64,000 bases of DNA from Chimonanthus salicifolius (taxonomy: Eukaryota > Streptophyta > Magnoliopsida > Laurales > Calycanthaceae), in NCBI GenBank assembly GCA_013350335.1, contig CM023539.1, forward strand, positions 32,784,631 to 32,848,630, in the 5' to 3' direction. The notes under the pieces are model-generated. The model saw only the letters and a list, made by a program, of their open reading frames with translations, ran no database searches and had not been told where the DNA came from. The translations under genes were made by a program, and so were the position numbers. Positions 1 through 11,705 of this stretch are shown in pieces (within the stretch, counting starts at the first letter, position 1; the number at the start of each line of letters is the position of its first letter).

Positions 1-649
1 GACGAGTTTTGCATGATCTGGGACGAGTTTTGGATGATCTGGGATGGGTCGGGACGGCTCTGGGACAGATCTTTGTTGGTAAGAGGGGGTCTAATGGCTG
101 GCGGTAACAACGGCAAGAAGAAAACAAAGAGAAGAACGAGAAAAGAGAGAGATGGAAGAAGATAGAATAATACTTGGAAAGGGTTGAAGATTTCTCACCT
201 TCGGGCTTCTCACCAACAGGTTCGTTGATTTCTCACCCACACATCATGCCCATTGAACAAGGTTTCCAGAGCAATTTTCGTTTTTCTTCATTGATCCCAT
301 CCCTAATGAGGTTACATCCTCTATTTATACTCATTACATGGAAAAAAGACTAAAATACCCCTATTACATAAAAATGCCCAAAGTACCTTCAAATAAACAT
401 AAAATACCCTCAAATAACACCAGAATTACCAATCTAAATAATGAAATAAAAAAAATGCAATAATGATAAATAAAACTAATGTCTAAATAAAGAAACTGGT
501 TGTGGTGCTCCACATCATTTCTCCTATCATTTGGAGGAACTATGATGCTTTCAGAGTTAAAAATCTTTGGGTAGCCATCTGGACTGGGTAGATCCTCACT
601 ATTGATCAATTAAAGAAGATCAGCGAAAAAAGTGAGGTGCAGCAGGTGA
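1..649. other. Intergenic, no gene recognised
   Basis: The first 44 bases hold two copies of a 22-bp unit (GACGAGTTTTGCATGATCTG and a variant), probably the end of a tandem array lying outside the window. The rest is purine-rich then AT-rich DNA. The open frame at 364-609 on the minus strand is low-complexity and has no family resemblance. A TATA-like stretch near 330 could come from an old LTR, but no boundaries were found. Confidence 0.5.
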
Positions 650-1333
650 TTGAAGCCATCAAAGTGTATCATCCAAGACCATTCAGAATCCTTGGTGGTA
701 TCAGTTGCTGGTCCTTGGCCAGTATGCTTTTCTAACGAGGAAGAGCTTCATGGGCTGCGAAGAGTCATCCAAGAATTGAAGATGGGATCCAAAGGAGATA
801 TTGTGGAAGGTGATTCTTTTATGGTCACTCAATGGGATAGAGGGTGTCCTTGCCCATGATAACTGTTGGATAAAGTCGAATAAATAAGGAAGACCACAAA
901 AGATTGTGAATTTATTATGTCCCACATCTCTAAATCTGCTAATTTTAAGGCTGAAGAGCTTGCTAAGTAGGGCTCCTCATTGAGTGGGAGGTCATTAGCA
1001 GGGTCCCATCCTGCTTGTAGCTCTTGATCAGGCTTTTTGGGCAGTGTGTTGACTTTCAGGGTTGAGTTGGTGGTCTAGTTGTTAGTATGTGGAAGCTCTC
1101 TGCAGTTCTTTGTAAGTAGTCCTTTCCAAGTTTTTTTTGGGTTAGGGTGGTTAGGCCTTTTGTCGGGCTGGTGGTCTGCCATGCCTGGCTTTAGCACTTC
1201 TTTTTTCTGTAGGTTTCTGCTAGTTCTGGTCACTGCAGCTGTCTTTCAGCTGCTTCTTGGTTGTATTCTTTTTTCTGGATGCAATAAAATGGTTATCTTT
1301 CAATATTCCATTTTTAAAAAGTTTTTTTGTTAG
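645..1333 (+). pseudogene. LINE (L1-type) 3' end: RNase H remnant plus 3' tail
   Basis: Reading the plus strand from about 650 gives the C-terminal half of a reverse-transcriptase-linked RNase H (RVT_3 type): a segment around VEGDSFMVTQW, then ANFKAEELAK near 930-970, which fits the usual end of that domain in plant LINE ORF2 proteins. The frame is broken by stops just after 858, in the middle, and by a stop after ELAK. A short T/G-rich 3' tail follows with an AATAAA-like sequence near 1284. No poly(A) tail or target duplication was seen, and the 5' part of the element is absent. It lies about 100 bp beyond the 3' end of the transporter gene and points towards it. Confidence 0.6.
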
Positions 1334-1425
1334 AATAGGCTTCAGAATTTATATTAATTGGAATGAAAACTCCTTTTGAAACTTTCAATTCACAGTTGTC
1401 CATTAGAGCAAACTTTACATCAAGA

Positions 1426-4400
1426 TTATGTGGACATATCATTTATCTTACAGGAAATCTCATACAAGTTTATGTGGCTTGATGGATTCTCCCATTGAAG
1501 AAGCTCTTTTACACTTTTCTCTATTTCCCTTGTTTCTTTCATCAAACTGGCCATGCAAAACCCTATTGCACTCAAACAAAGAACCACATGGTTCATCCTC
1601 TCATATTCACACCTGGAAACTCTACCCATGTCTTCTTTTGCATGTTGAAGAAAAGAAGCAACAATCTTCTCTATCTCCTCTTCATCAGCACTTAAAACTC
1701 CACGCCCATTTGCATTTGCTGATCGTCCCAACTCAAGATCCTTGTAGCTGTGCTGCTTCTTTCTTTCAAACTCCATTTCTAGTCTTGCTAGTGACTTCAT
1801 TCTTGTTACCTCCTCCAAACATATCATCGTGGAGCACACCATCTTCTTGAAAACCTCTAAATCTCCATTCATATGTTCTTGGATGTCCTTCCAAATGTCC
1901 CTAAGTCTATGAGATTCATTCGCGAGAAATGCAATGCCATTAATCCCGAAAAGCAAGAGCACTTCCATCTTAGATAAGGAACTCAAGATCTTTTTGTAAC
2001 AAGTGCTAGGGAAAGGCAGAAACCAGAAGTTAGGTTCCACATCAGCTTGTTCGATATACTTTGCCAGTTCATCAATATGCTTCGTCAAGTTATTCAATGT
2101 AGATGGCTTATTTCCACTTGCATTGAGAACCATTGATCCAACACATTCTTGAAATGTCATTAGGCTCTCACAAAGCCGAATTCTTGCCCACGTAGAAGCT
2201 CTTGTGGGTTGCAAGAGAAGCTCAACAAAGATTGAACAGGATAACCCAATGAGCGCTTCTGAAATTCTAACAATGGCGAAATCACTTGGTAGACTGAAAT
2301 CCTTAATACCCAGTAGCAGTACTGCACCTATAGCTGCAGATACTCCCCCAGCTGGGCCATACATCCTGCTGCGCTTTAGAAAACTGGTGAAAATAATCCA
2401 TGGGACAAGAACTAGAAACCTGAGTTCCATCAAGTTCTGGGAAATGAAGCAACCTAAGACTCCATAAATGGACCCAATAACTGTCCCTTGGGTTCGGAGG
2501 TTGGCTGCCTTAAATGTTGCCTCTCTCCATGGTGCAATGCTTAAGGCTACTGTAAGCCCTGCCCAGAATCCATTGTCTTTCCTGAATAGTGATCCGAATA
2601 GCACTGAAAGACCCAATGCAAGTGAGCACTTGAATGCAACCATTAACCTTTCGCTACTCAATCTTAGGGACCAAACACCCAGGATCCTTTTCAACATGCA
2701 TGGTTCTTGTTTTTGAGAATCTGCAATTTCTGCGATGGTGCCTACATCATTTTGTGATGTGATTTTTGCTGAGTCAGTGGTTAAGGATTGATCATGGAGA
2801 AGCCTCATGCAAAACAGGAAGAAGAGAGAAGGTAGATCATGGTTGGTTGGAAAGGCTAGTTGGATGGGTTGAAGTAATTTATGTTGCACTTCTTTCTGCG
2901 TGTCAGGCGTAGTCGAGTAATTGCTGCTTTGTGGGCACTCGAGTTGCTGTAATGTTAGGCTTATATTGGTTGTTATGCTAGTCAGGTGGTTTTTAAGCTC
3001 TTCATCGGCTATCTTTACTGGGAAAGAAGGGCATGAAGCCAGTGCCATCTCCATTCCTTTCACCGGCATCTCCAAGTTGCTCAATCTCTCTGGAGTTCTT
3101 AAATCAGCTGCTGCAAATTTCATAGTAGGCCTCTCCCATGGTATGCTGTCCTGTTCAAGAATCACAGAAACTTCAGCAGAAGACAAGGACAACCTAACAT
3201 GCACCAGATTGTGTGCATCTCCTGCATGCCCACTTCAAATGATGCCATGTGGTTTGCATCAAGAGGGCCCCACTTCTAGAGATCCCTTGGCCCAAAATTA
3301 GGCATTTGGTCTTACAGAAGTTGATTGTGGATCAATTGTGTTTTTTCATCTAGCTTTAAAACAAGATCAATAAATTGGGGTTGGATATTTTTTTATTGAC
3401 AACCAATAGACAATCTGGTTTATTTATTTGACCTAATCACCCCAGTAAGTTTTTCTACTCGTGCACCCATGTGAAGGAGGACATTTATTTTTGTGCCATG
3501 TGATCTGAGATTGGGCCTTATGTTTCATAGAAATGAATATAGAGAGGCAAAAAGCCATTTAAGAAAGATATTGACAAACATCAATCAATGCTAATCTGTC
3601 TAGGCAGGGGATGACTGCTTACTTGCTTTAGCTTTATACGTCGAAGAAGGTTCTTTCCTGTTTCCTCCAAGGATTTGGCTTGAAAAACTGATGCCATTGC
3701 AGAAGTGCTGTTTTCAGCACAGAAGGCATTTACCAAGAATTTCAGTTTCTCCAACACCAATTCATGATATCTCTTGCTCTTTTGATTCACCTGTAACCAA
3801 AACCAAGGATTAAGAGGTTATTACTATAACTACTGCTTTAACAGAATCAGCAACAGCAGCAATTAGCAACAATGAAAACAGCATGGAATGTGACAACTGC
3901 GGCAGCAATAACGGCACCAGCAGGGACAGCACCGATGACGGGTAAATGGTTTATCAAATATTCACTGGACTTTGGTATGGGGACCATACTGAAAACCAAA
4001 GTTCGAGCATTCCGAAACTGATTACACTGGTAATGTGACCTACTGTCCATGGCAAAGAAAATGGCCATTTTAGATTTATCTAATTGTTAAAATTAACTAT
4101 ATTCAGAGTAAATTAGTCACATGAGGTTAGACATGACTTCTACTTCGATAGTTCATTTCGCAGCTAGCTTTGTAATGAAAATTGACTTTTCTATGCATTT
4201 AAAGGCTTCCAGTTGATACTAATTAGTGGATTTCTTTATTACTGCTATAGTAATTAATATGATAATATGGATAAAAAGGACAATTTATGTCGATGTAATA
4301 GGGTCTACCTTGATGTAAATAAAAATAGCTGAACTCACTGAGCAACCTGTAAACTGTTTCCGAAATCACTGGACCTTTGTTTCAATGGGTAATGACTGGT

Positions 4401-6020
4401 TTGGAGCCTTGTAACCCATTGGTGCACGTTGGCTTCTCTCATTCATTCATGTGTACGGAACCACAGTGAGGTCTCTGATTTGACACTTCACAATTTTGCT
4501 TAATTTGATAAGAGGAATATCATTCTTTTAATTGTTGAAAAATACTAATGACTAAAGATATTCAATCAAAACATTTTTGTTATGTAATTTTATTTTAAAA
4601 TGAGTGCGTCCAAATAACAATACTAAGAGCACGTGGATCTAAGGTATAAAAAATGTACCTTATTATCCAAATGTGCCACTGAGTCGGTGCCGTATTGGCT
4701 AAGTCCTTTGTTTTTAATTTTTATTTTTTAGAAAACCATTGATTTTCTTAAAGACCAAAGTGTCTAGGTCTCTTAGAACACTTGACTAATCTTTGAGGCA
4801 TGTACAAACTTTAACATTATGGGGAATGACTCGAATCTAAGACCTCTTTCATCTCAAGAGAGTTCTTAATCGCCAAACCAACTCTCATGAGTTAACCACC
4901 ATTACAACCATCTTTCACTTTGAATTTTACATTGGGCTTGATTGTAGGAAGGGTTTTATATCTTTTCTTGTTTTTTAAGTTTGAAAAGTTTTTTCCTTTA
5001 CAACCTCATTTGTTTAGATTTGTTTATCTTGAGGTTTTTTTTTTAAAAAAAAAAACTACTCAATGAAATAGTGTTGAGTGTTCATGGAATTACATGAAGA
5101 TGTGTAAATCCGATTGATATAATTTATAGGGTATGTGTGATTAGAGATACCATTTTCTTTAACTGTTGAAAAATATTCACCATATATATTGAATGATTAA
5201 AGAAATTCAATCACAGACATTTTTTAAGTAATTTTGTTGTCCAATACATAGCATCATGAGTTTTAAAGAACTTTACATGCAGTGCACTATAACGACAAAT
5301 ATTGGTCTCTTTGATTTGAAGGCCTATCTAATAATGTCAAATTTTAAGCAGAAATGATAGGAATATTGGGTTTGTTTAAGTAATAAGAGATATTAGTGTA
5401 TTTTTTATCACTTAAATGATGACAAGTAAATGAAATAATAAATGTAATGTCTTTTATTATAAAAATTTAAGACCTACCTCACAATAGCCGAGCCTTGGAT
5501 AAGGAAGCAACAAAGCCAGGACAGAAGCCAAGGCTCCAACTCCAGTACTGACGGCAACATGAATAGGATGCATGATGGCTGCCTCCTTGTTCATTCCATG
5601 CATGAATCTGACCTCGTACACTAACACAATCTGTCCCAGCGCAATTCTCTTGCACAAAACATGAGTCGACTCGGGCAGTGCCACCAAAAAGGCACTGAGT
5701 GCGACAGCCAACGTCGATGTCGTGATAGAGAACCGAGTTGGCCCAATCAGCCACAGGCTCAATATGGCAGGGACCACTCCTTGTATGGTTGCATACAGCG
5801 CACACGCCGCACCGTACATGGCGTCGCCGAGTGTTGCTTCGTCGACAATGAGGATGACTGTGACGTAGGAGAAGGCCGGTAGACCCACCAGTCGCCGGAG
5901 CGGCTCTGGACCGTAGAACTTGGTGCATGCAACAATGGCACATGCTAGAGAGGTCCGGAAGGCAGAGGCAAGACAGGAGCGCCAGAAGGCAATGGTGCGG
6001 CGGGAGGGTGGTGTTAGCAT
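1426..6020 (-). CDS. FUSC/ArAE-type membrane transporter, three exons, 811 aa
   Basis: Complement join of 5478-6020, 3623-3790 and 1426-3150. All introns are phase 0 with GT-AG ends (donors gag/GTAGGT and caa/GTAAGC; acceptors ttacag/GTG and gaacag/GAC). The ATG at 6018-6020 follows an in-frame TGA; the stop is TAA at 1426-1428. The 811 residues match the roughly 800-aa length of the plant family annotated as p-hydroxybenzoic acid efflux pump-like or fusaric acid resistance-like. Two hydrophobic blocks, about residues 10-180 and 405-555, contain the family-like segments NGFWAGLTVALS and YGPAGGVSAAIGA and are separated by a soluble linker. The C-terminal 250 residues are soluble and helical. 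It is probably a multi-pass export carrier; substrate and membrane are unknown. The upstream part of the third frame (3151-3204) is intron. No frameshift or stop was seen, so it should be functional. Confidence 0.92.
3151..3622 (-). other. Intron 2 of the transporter gene
   Basis: 472 bp with donor GTAAGC (read on the minus strand at 3622) and acceptor AACAG at 3151-3155. The exonic frame stays open for 18 codons into the intron on the acceptor side. The conserved join puts a Lys-Gln end directly before DSIPWERP, which matches the family and fixes the acceptor. Confidence 0.85.
3791..5477 (-). other. Intron 1 of the transporter gene, with a diverged internal repeat
   Basis: 1687 bp, AT-rich. 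It contains two related segments of about 110 bp in the same orientation, near 4505-4610 and 5140-5240, sharing TTGTTGAAAAATA followed by AAGATATTCAATCA-like sequence. This looks like the two ends or LTRs of a very old insertion. No coding sequence was recognised; the 73-aa frame at 3847-4068 is not convincing. Confidence 0.75.
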
Positions 6021-6467
6021 ATTTGGAGGAAATGGGGATCAACTGATAAAGGATGGGAGGAATTACTACTGCTTAGAATGGGTTCTGGCGCTCACAGTAA
6101 TGAGTTGAGCTGGAAGAGTCTCTTTAAATGGTGGAAAATCAACATTGGTCGTACTATACTATGCCAAAGGTCCCCATATATGTACACGTATTTTTCTCCT
6201 TTTGTGCATATAAGCCTTTTTATTTTATTTTATTATATTATGTGTCTATATGGTTTTTTTATGATCAACCGTGTAAGTCTCTTTGCCGATACAGACTCGG
6301 TAATTTTACGAAGAGTATTCCTTTAGAGTGGAGTAGGAATCGAGCTCTGAACTAGTCATCACTCCAATTTTTTTAGATTGTATCTATATAACTTATATTT
6401 TAAATATTATAATAATAATTATTCCTTTTTTTTTTTAAATGGAGTTTCAGTGGCACAAAGAGTAACC
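6021..6467. other. 5' flank of the transporter gene
   Basis: Presumed promoter and 5' UTR of the minus-strand gene. Several AT-rich TATA-like stretches occur (for example near 6175 and 6120), but none is clearly placed, so no promoter element is called. Confidence 0.3.
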
Positions 6468-6475
6468 ATCGGATT

Positions 6476-7697
6476 CAGGGCTGGCCCTAAGATTTCAGGG
6501 GCCCTAGGCGAGTTTTTAAGATGGGTCCTTTATATACTCACAAAAAAAAATCATAATTTTTTTTTTTTACAATGTGAACTAAATAAAATATCATAATCAA
6601 ATTTATAACAAAGTATTATTTAAAATTTATTCTTATTTTGAGATGCAAAATTACTAATTAAATTACTATATTCAAGTTTTTTTTAACATTTATTTTCCAA
6701 TAGATAAGATAGCTAATCCATTCAATCTTTCTTTTGACATTTTAGACCGAAGATAAGATTTTATCATTTTTTACTTTGAAAAACCTATTTCTGCATAGGT
6801 AACTGTAACTGGTATAATCAACATTATTTTATAAGCAATTCATGCATTTGGAAAACATCAATTCATTCTTTTTTATATAATTTGGCAATTCATTCTTTTG
6901 GTACTGCATCTTTTATCATATTCGACTATGACACTAATACAAATTCTCATTTGAAAAGAAGATATTATTATTAGTTTAATTTTTCAATTTTTCTATATTT
7001 TTTAAAAAATTAAAAATTAAAAATTATCTTAATTATAATGATTTATACTTGTATATTACTTTTAATAAAATCTACATTTATCAAATGAATAGGGCTATGT
7101 CTTTTCAGCTCTTCAAATTTTAAAAGTTTTAAATTATTTTTAATTCAAAATTATCAACTCAATATAGATTTCTCTTTCTCTTTATTTAGATGATAGATAT
7201 ATTTTAAAAGATTCTTTATTAATTAAATTTATTATTATTATTATTATTATTATTAAACTCAATAAAATGAGGATTATAATAATAATTATTATGATTGTTA
7301 CTATCATTATTTTAATTTTTTAAGAAACCTACGCTTTAAATTGAGTAAAAAAATTATCAATATATAAATTTTTAATTTTGAGTGTTCTAAATTCGAAATA
7401 GTTAAAAATAGTCAAATGATTTCGAGTAGTATTAATTGAAATTATTGTTATTTTTCATTATTATTATTAAATAACTTAATAAAAAAAATTATTATTATTA
7501 ACCCATCCCAGATATGATCCCAAGTATGCAATTTGTAAATGGACAATTCTAACCGACTGGACAAGAATGAATTTATGCTTTAATTATATATTATTAACTA
7601 TTTAACATATAATAAAGGAGCTTATGGACTTGGAGGCCCTATTTATTTGGGGGCCTTAGGCGACCGCCTACTTCTCCTATGGCAAGGGCCGGCCCTG
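6476..7697 (-). mobile_element. Decayed hAT transposon, 1222 bp, 8-bp TSD
   Basis: The left end CAGGGCTGGCCCTAAG and the right end (reverse complement CAGGGCCGGCCCTTGCC) form terminal inverted repeats. The duplication ATCGGATT is perfect at 6468-6475 and 7698-7705. CAGGG termini and an 8-bp duplication define hAT. The interior is very AT-rich, with an (ATT)n run near 7228-7257. A minus-strand remnant of the transposase C-terminus is annotated separately; the rest of the transposase is missing, so this is an internally deleted, immobile copy. Confidence 0.93.
6690..6842 (-). pseudogene. hAT transposase C-terminal dimerisation domain, remnant
   Basis: The minus strand reads an open segment with VTVTYAEIGFSK, then a stop, then KMIKSYLRSKMSKERLNGLA. 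This is the typical pattern of the hAT C-terminal dimerisation domain of plant TTF-type transposases. A second stop follows after about ten more codons. It lies near the left end of the hAT element, as expected for a transposase read on the minus strand. Confidence 0.85.
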
Positions 7698-7705
7698 ATC
7701 GGATT

Positions 7706-9199
7706 ATGGCCTAGACCCTTGAGTTAGAGTAGAAAGTAAGGGTGGTCATATTTATTTGTCTTAATTTTGATTTTTGAAATTTTATTTGTTATAAGTTATT
7801 ATTTTTTTTATAAATATCCTATATGAATAACTGATTGAATTGAGATGAAAGGTCCGTTTTGTCTTTTTATTTCGTCTCCAAAATGTCCTCAGTAAAACTC
7901 ACTACTTTAGTTTCCTATGAGCATTTGAGTGAAATATTGGGGAGACATAGCAACTTGGGTTGTCCTTATGGTGTACTATGTATCTATATTTAGGAATGGA
8001 GTGTATTAATGGTAATAGTGACGGTGATGATAATTCTTTTTTGAAAATTACTATTATTAAATCAATCAAACTATATTTTAAATTATAAAAAAAATAATTA
8101 ATTTTAATACTTCAAATTTTATCCTTTAAAAATATAAATTTATTAATAAAAATTAAAGAGATTTTTAATAAATTAAATGTTTAAATATAAATGTTTCTAA
8201 TAAACCCATTAGCATAAATATATGGAGCTCACTCCTAAATACAAATCAAATACACACCATAAAAAGGCCTCAAAGAAATCGTTTCAAACATTGACACTTG
8301 TACCTTTGTTAGGATATATTAGGATCTTTCTATTGGAGCCATTAGATCCATGGCGGTTTAAGCCCCACTTCCATTGTTATCCATATTGTCACAAATATCG
8401 TCGTGATATTAATGACAATTGATAATATTGAGATATTTTCAAATTCTTAAAATTTTATCGTGAAATTAACAGAAAAAATCTCACAAAAAATATAATAATT
8501 TAAAAAATAAAAATATAATAAATGAAAATATTGATAAAATAGAATATTAATAAGAAATTTACCGGAGATTCATTTGAATATATCACAATATTACCATTTA
8601 TCGCATTTTTAGCACTATCGGAAATTTACCATTGTGTCCATAAATATAAGTTATTAACACGGTACAAATATTTTATAGATAAAAACATAATAAATTTGAA
8701 AATATCTTAATATTTATGACATTTCTTATTTTCCACTTTCACTCCTCCATTGGCCTAAGTTTGCCCACCTCAATCTTTGCCTAATCCTGCTCGACTACAT
8801 CTGTCGTCTATTGCCATCTCCCCCTCGTTGCTGAAACTCCTTGTTTCTCTTCACTCGCAGTTTCTTTGTTGTTGTGCTATTTGCAGCCTACCCGTCTTTT
8901 ATTTACCTTTGTTCATGTGCTATCCGCCTCCTGTTTGCCTGCTGTCCATTTGTTATCTGCTTCACTTATTTTATGTTTTAAGTTATTCTATGTTGTTCCC
9001 CTTTTAATATGGATGGTCCTTTGCTGTCTACAACATCACCATCATTCTTCCATTCTTGTCCTAGTTATCACTGTCACCACCAATAGTGGCATTGTTTATT
9101 TATCCCGCCTTCATCCATTTATTTGCTAAATTTGATTGTTGTGACTAGTTTAAATCTTTGTCTTTTCATTCAGATTTTTTTATTAGATTTGTTTGTATA
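7706..9199. other. Intergenic, AT-rich, no gene recognised
   Basis: No convincing coding sequence. A stretch starting GTTAGGATATATTAGGATC (about 8308) recurs near 9612, suggesting fragments of a dispersed, probably LTR-derived, repeat. The short frames at 8777-9129 are pyrimidine-rich chance frames. Confidence 0.5.
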
Positions 9200-9201
9200 T
9201 A

Positions 9202-9392
9202 CTCCCTCCGTCCCATTTTAATTATCTCATTTGAAACATTTGTATTTTTTAAAGAACTCCCTTTATAAGGCTAGCACTGTATGTGATCTCATCCATTTTC
9301 AACACACTTTATGCTTCTTCAATATAAATATGACAACTATTTTGGAACAATTTCAAAATCTATATAAGACAACTAAATTGAGACAGAGGGAG
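9202..9392. mobile_element. Stowaway-type MITE (Tc1/mariner), 191 bp
   Basis: Termini CTCCCTCCGTCCCATTTTAA and, in reverse complement, CTCCCTCTGTCTCAATTTAG are inverted repeats with the classic Stowaway CTCCCTCCGT start. The element is flanked by TA on both sides (9200-9201 and 9393-9394). It is non-coding, so it depended on a transposase elsewhere. Confidence 0.93.
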
Positions 9393-9743
9393 TATTATAT
9401 TGTGTATCTAGCTAAGGAGTTCATCTTGGATTGATTGTGTTATGCCATAATGCCAATTTCTATGATCAACTATGCCACATTGATCCTATCGTTTATTGTT
9501 CCATCACATCCATTTTTTCGTCTACTACATGACCTCATTAAACCATTCAATTATGCATTTAAATAAATTCAAACTCGAGTTGTAGATTTACTTGAGTTCT
9601 TGAGAGTGGTGTTAGGATATATTAGGATCATTGTAGATCGATTTTTATTTTAATGGATTACTCCTTTTTCTACTTTGTGTATTTAGTTTTCTATCGATGA
9701 AATATAACACAAGCTTTGGGTCTATTCGCTTATACTAACATTC

Positions 9744-10084
9744 AGTTGGGGTAAGAACAAGTTCCATATCGGTGAGAGGGAGAGAAATATAAGGACTTAT
9801 ATTGGGCTGTATATCTCCATCTATGAGGCTAGTCTTTTGGGCTGGAAGCCCATTCCCAACATTGGCATCAAAACCAGGTTCTCCAAGCCATCGCATGTGG
9901 AATTAAGGGATCCCCTAGTCGAATGGGATGTTTTATCAGCCGGAGAGCCTCATTTAAGGAGGGGATTGTTGGAATACGAACGAGTCCTAAATCAGTGAGA
10001 GGGAGAAAAATATAAGGACTTAAATGGGACTGGATATCTTCACCTATTAGGCTAGTATTTTGGACTGGAAATCCAGTCCCAACA
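9744..10084 (+). mobile_element. TRIM retrotransposon, 341 bp, TSD CATTC
   Basis: Two direct repeats of 118 bp each, LTR1 9744-9861 and LTR2 9967-10084, share GTGAGAGGGAGA and AATATAAGGACTTA and end in CCCAACA. LTR2 begins TGTTGG; LTR1 begins AGTTGG (decayed). Directly after LTR1 lies a Met-tRNA-like primer-binding site (TTGGCATCAAAACCAGG). A purine tract (AAGGAGGGGAT) precedes LTR2. The duplication CATTC is present at 9739-9743 and 10085-10089. There is no coding capacity. Confidence 0.92.
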
Positions 10085-10089
10085 CATTC

Positions 10090-11690
10090 CTTGTATTACC
10101 CTAACCACAAGCATTGGAAGTTTACACTTCTAATTGAACTTTTACACTAATGATTCTTAAAAAAAAAAAGTAGCAATAATTTTTGAAGATGATGGAATTA
10201 CAAATGATAAAAGGGTAAGAAATATGAAAAAAAAAAACTAAAACTCATGGGTCTCGCTTTTTTTTTTGTACTTCAATATTTGTCACTATGTGCTAAAATT
10301 TTATTTATGTATAATTACTTTTCGAAATATATTCTCAATTTAATTCTATTATAAAATATAAAATGAATTTTTTTGAGATAAAAAATCATTTAAAGTTATT
10401 AATTTTTAAAGAACTTAAAAATATGATTTTATCAATTCGATTAACATAGACTATGCAACTTCTTTTAAATTATATATATTTTAGGTCATTAGATATTAAA
10501 ATATTTTTGCTCCATAGGGGTAAAGACTAAAGAAGAGGTAAAGAGGGATAAAGGTTTCCTGAAAACCCTATGCTTCAAAGGGTTTTTAAAAGTGATGATC
10601 TCACCCCTCCACTACCAAACAAGGGTAATGGGGGTAACCGGACCGTAGAGGGTGAGCCTATTGTCTTTTTCCTCAATAGTTTTAGTCGTAGAAGGAATTC
10701 AACCAAACCAATGTTATCAGAACCAGACCGTGTATCGAACTGTCTAAATAGAATGTTAGGTTAAATAAGGTTCAACCGTAGTCAAACCCGGTGCAATTAA
10801 TATAAATATTATAGATAATATTAAATTACTAATTAAGATTTAATTGATGAGTTGAAATAAAAGTTTAAATCAAAGATTATTTTTTAATATGAATAAACAA
10901 AAATACCTTAATCAAATCAGACACACCATTGATTAAAATTTCAAATTTTAATCTCTTTAAATAATTTTAGTCTCTAAAATTTTGTGGCATTAAAACTATA
11001 TGAAATTTATAAAATTAATTTAACTAAAGATATTTATACTTAATTTTTGGACCAACTCAAAACTCTATATTTATAAAATAATTAAATTTTTTGTCACTTT
11101 AAATTATTTATAAACTCCATACCTATATAGCTACACAACATTGTGCAAATATTGAAATATAGTATAAAATATTTTTTTTTGTTTAATTTTTAAAATTAAT
11201 TATGGAAGTTTTCTTAAAAAAATTGTGTTAACCTGTTGTCCGCAGTTCATAGTTTCTTTAATAAAACCATGTTGAACCATAGTTTAACATCATTGAGAAA
11301 TTTCTCGAGCATACAGGTGTTTCAATCTTGGTTAAAGTAAAAAAGCAAATTACAGGTGTAAGCTGATAAACAAAAGCAAGAGAATCTTACTAGCAACTGT
11401 TCTTAGTGGAGGGACAGATGTCATCATCTTTAGGTGCAGAGGAATATTCGCAGGAGTGGTGGAAGACAGGTGTCTAGCATATTAGAATGCTATCTTTACT
11501 CAAGAGTCCAGATGTTGTCGACACAAACAAAGTGGGAGACAAAAGTAAAAATTACTTTTGATTTTTGCTTGGTTGCTTGTCTATTTTCTAGTTTGGCATC
11601 TTGGTCAACTCTTGATATAAAGATGGAAGCTACACAGCAGCTTCATAAAAGTAGGACAATCATTTGTCAAGATACAGTATAAATACAAAG
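10090..11690. other. Intergenic; possible pararetroviral leader at the right side
   Basis: AT-rich with no recognised gene. The part from roughly 11340 to 11690 adjoins the 3' end of the endogenous pararetrovirus and could be its non-coding promoter or leader region read on the minus strand, but no primer-binding site was found. The left limit of viral DNA is unknown. Confidence 0.35.
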
Positions 11691-11701
11691 TGTATTTATA
11701 G
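11691..11701 (-). promoter_or_regulatory. Candidate TATA box after the last pararetroviral ORF
   Basis: The minus strand reads CTATAAATACA a few bases after the TAG at 11706-11708. In caulimovirids the pregenomic-RNA promoter lies just behind the last ORF, so the place fits. The match is short and in AT-rich DNA. Confidence 0.3.
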
Positions 11702-11705
11702 ATAT

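Noticed and set aside
3151..3204. Upstream extension of the third transporter exon
   Set aside because: It starts with GTG, not ATG, and the GAACAG/GAC acceptor joins exon 2 in phase with the family-conserved sequence, so these 18 codons are intron.
5479..6042. 187-aa minus-strand frame overlapping exon 1 of the transporter
   Set aside because: It is Cys/His/Ser-rich and out of frame with the conserved membrane-protein reading frame; a shadow.
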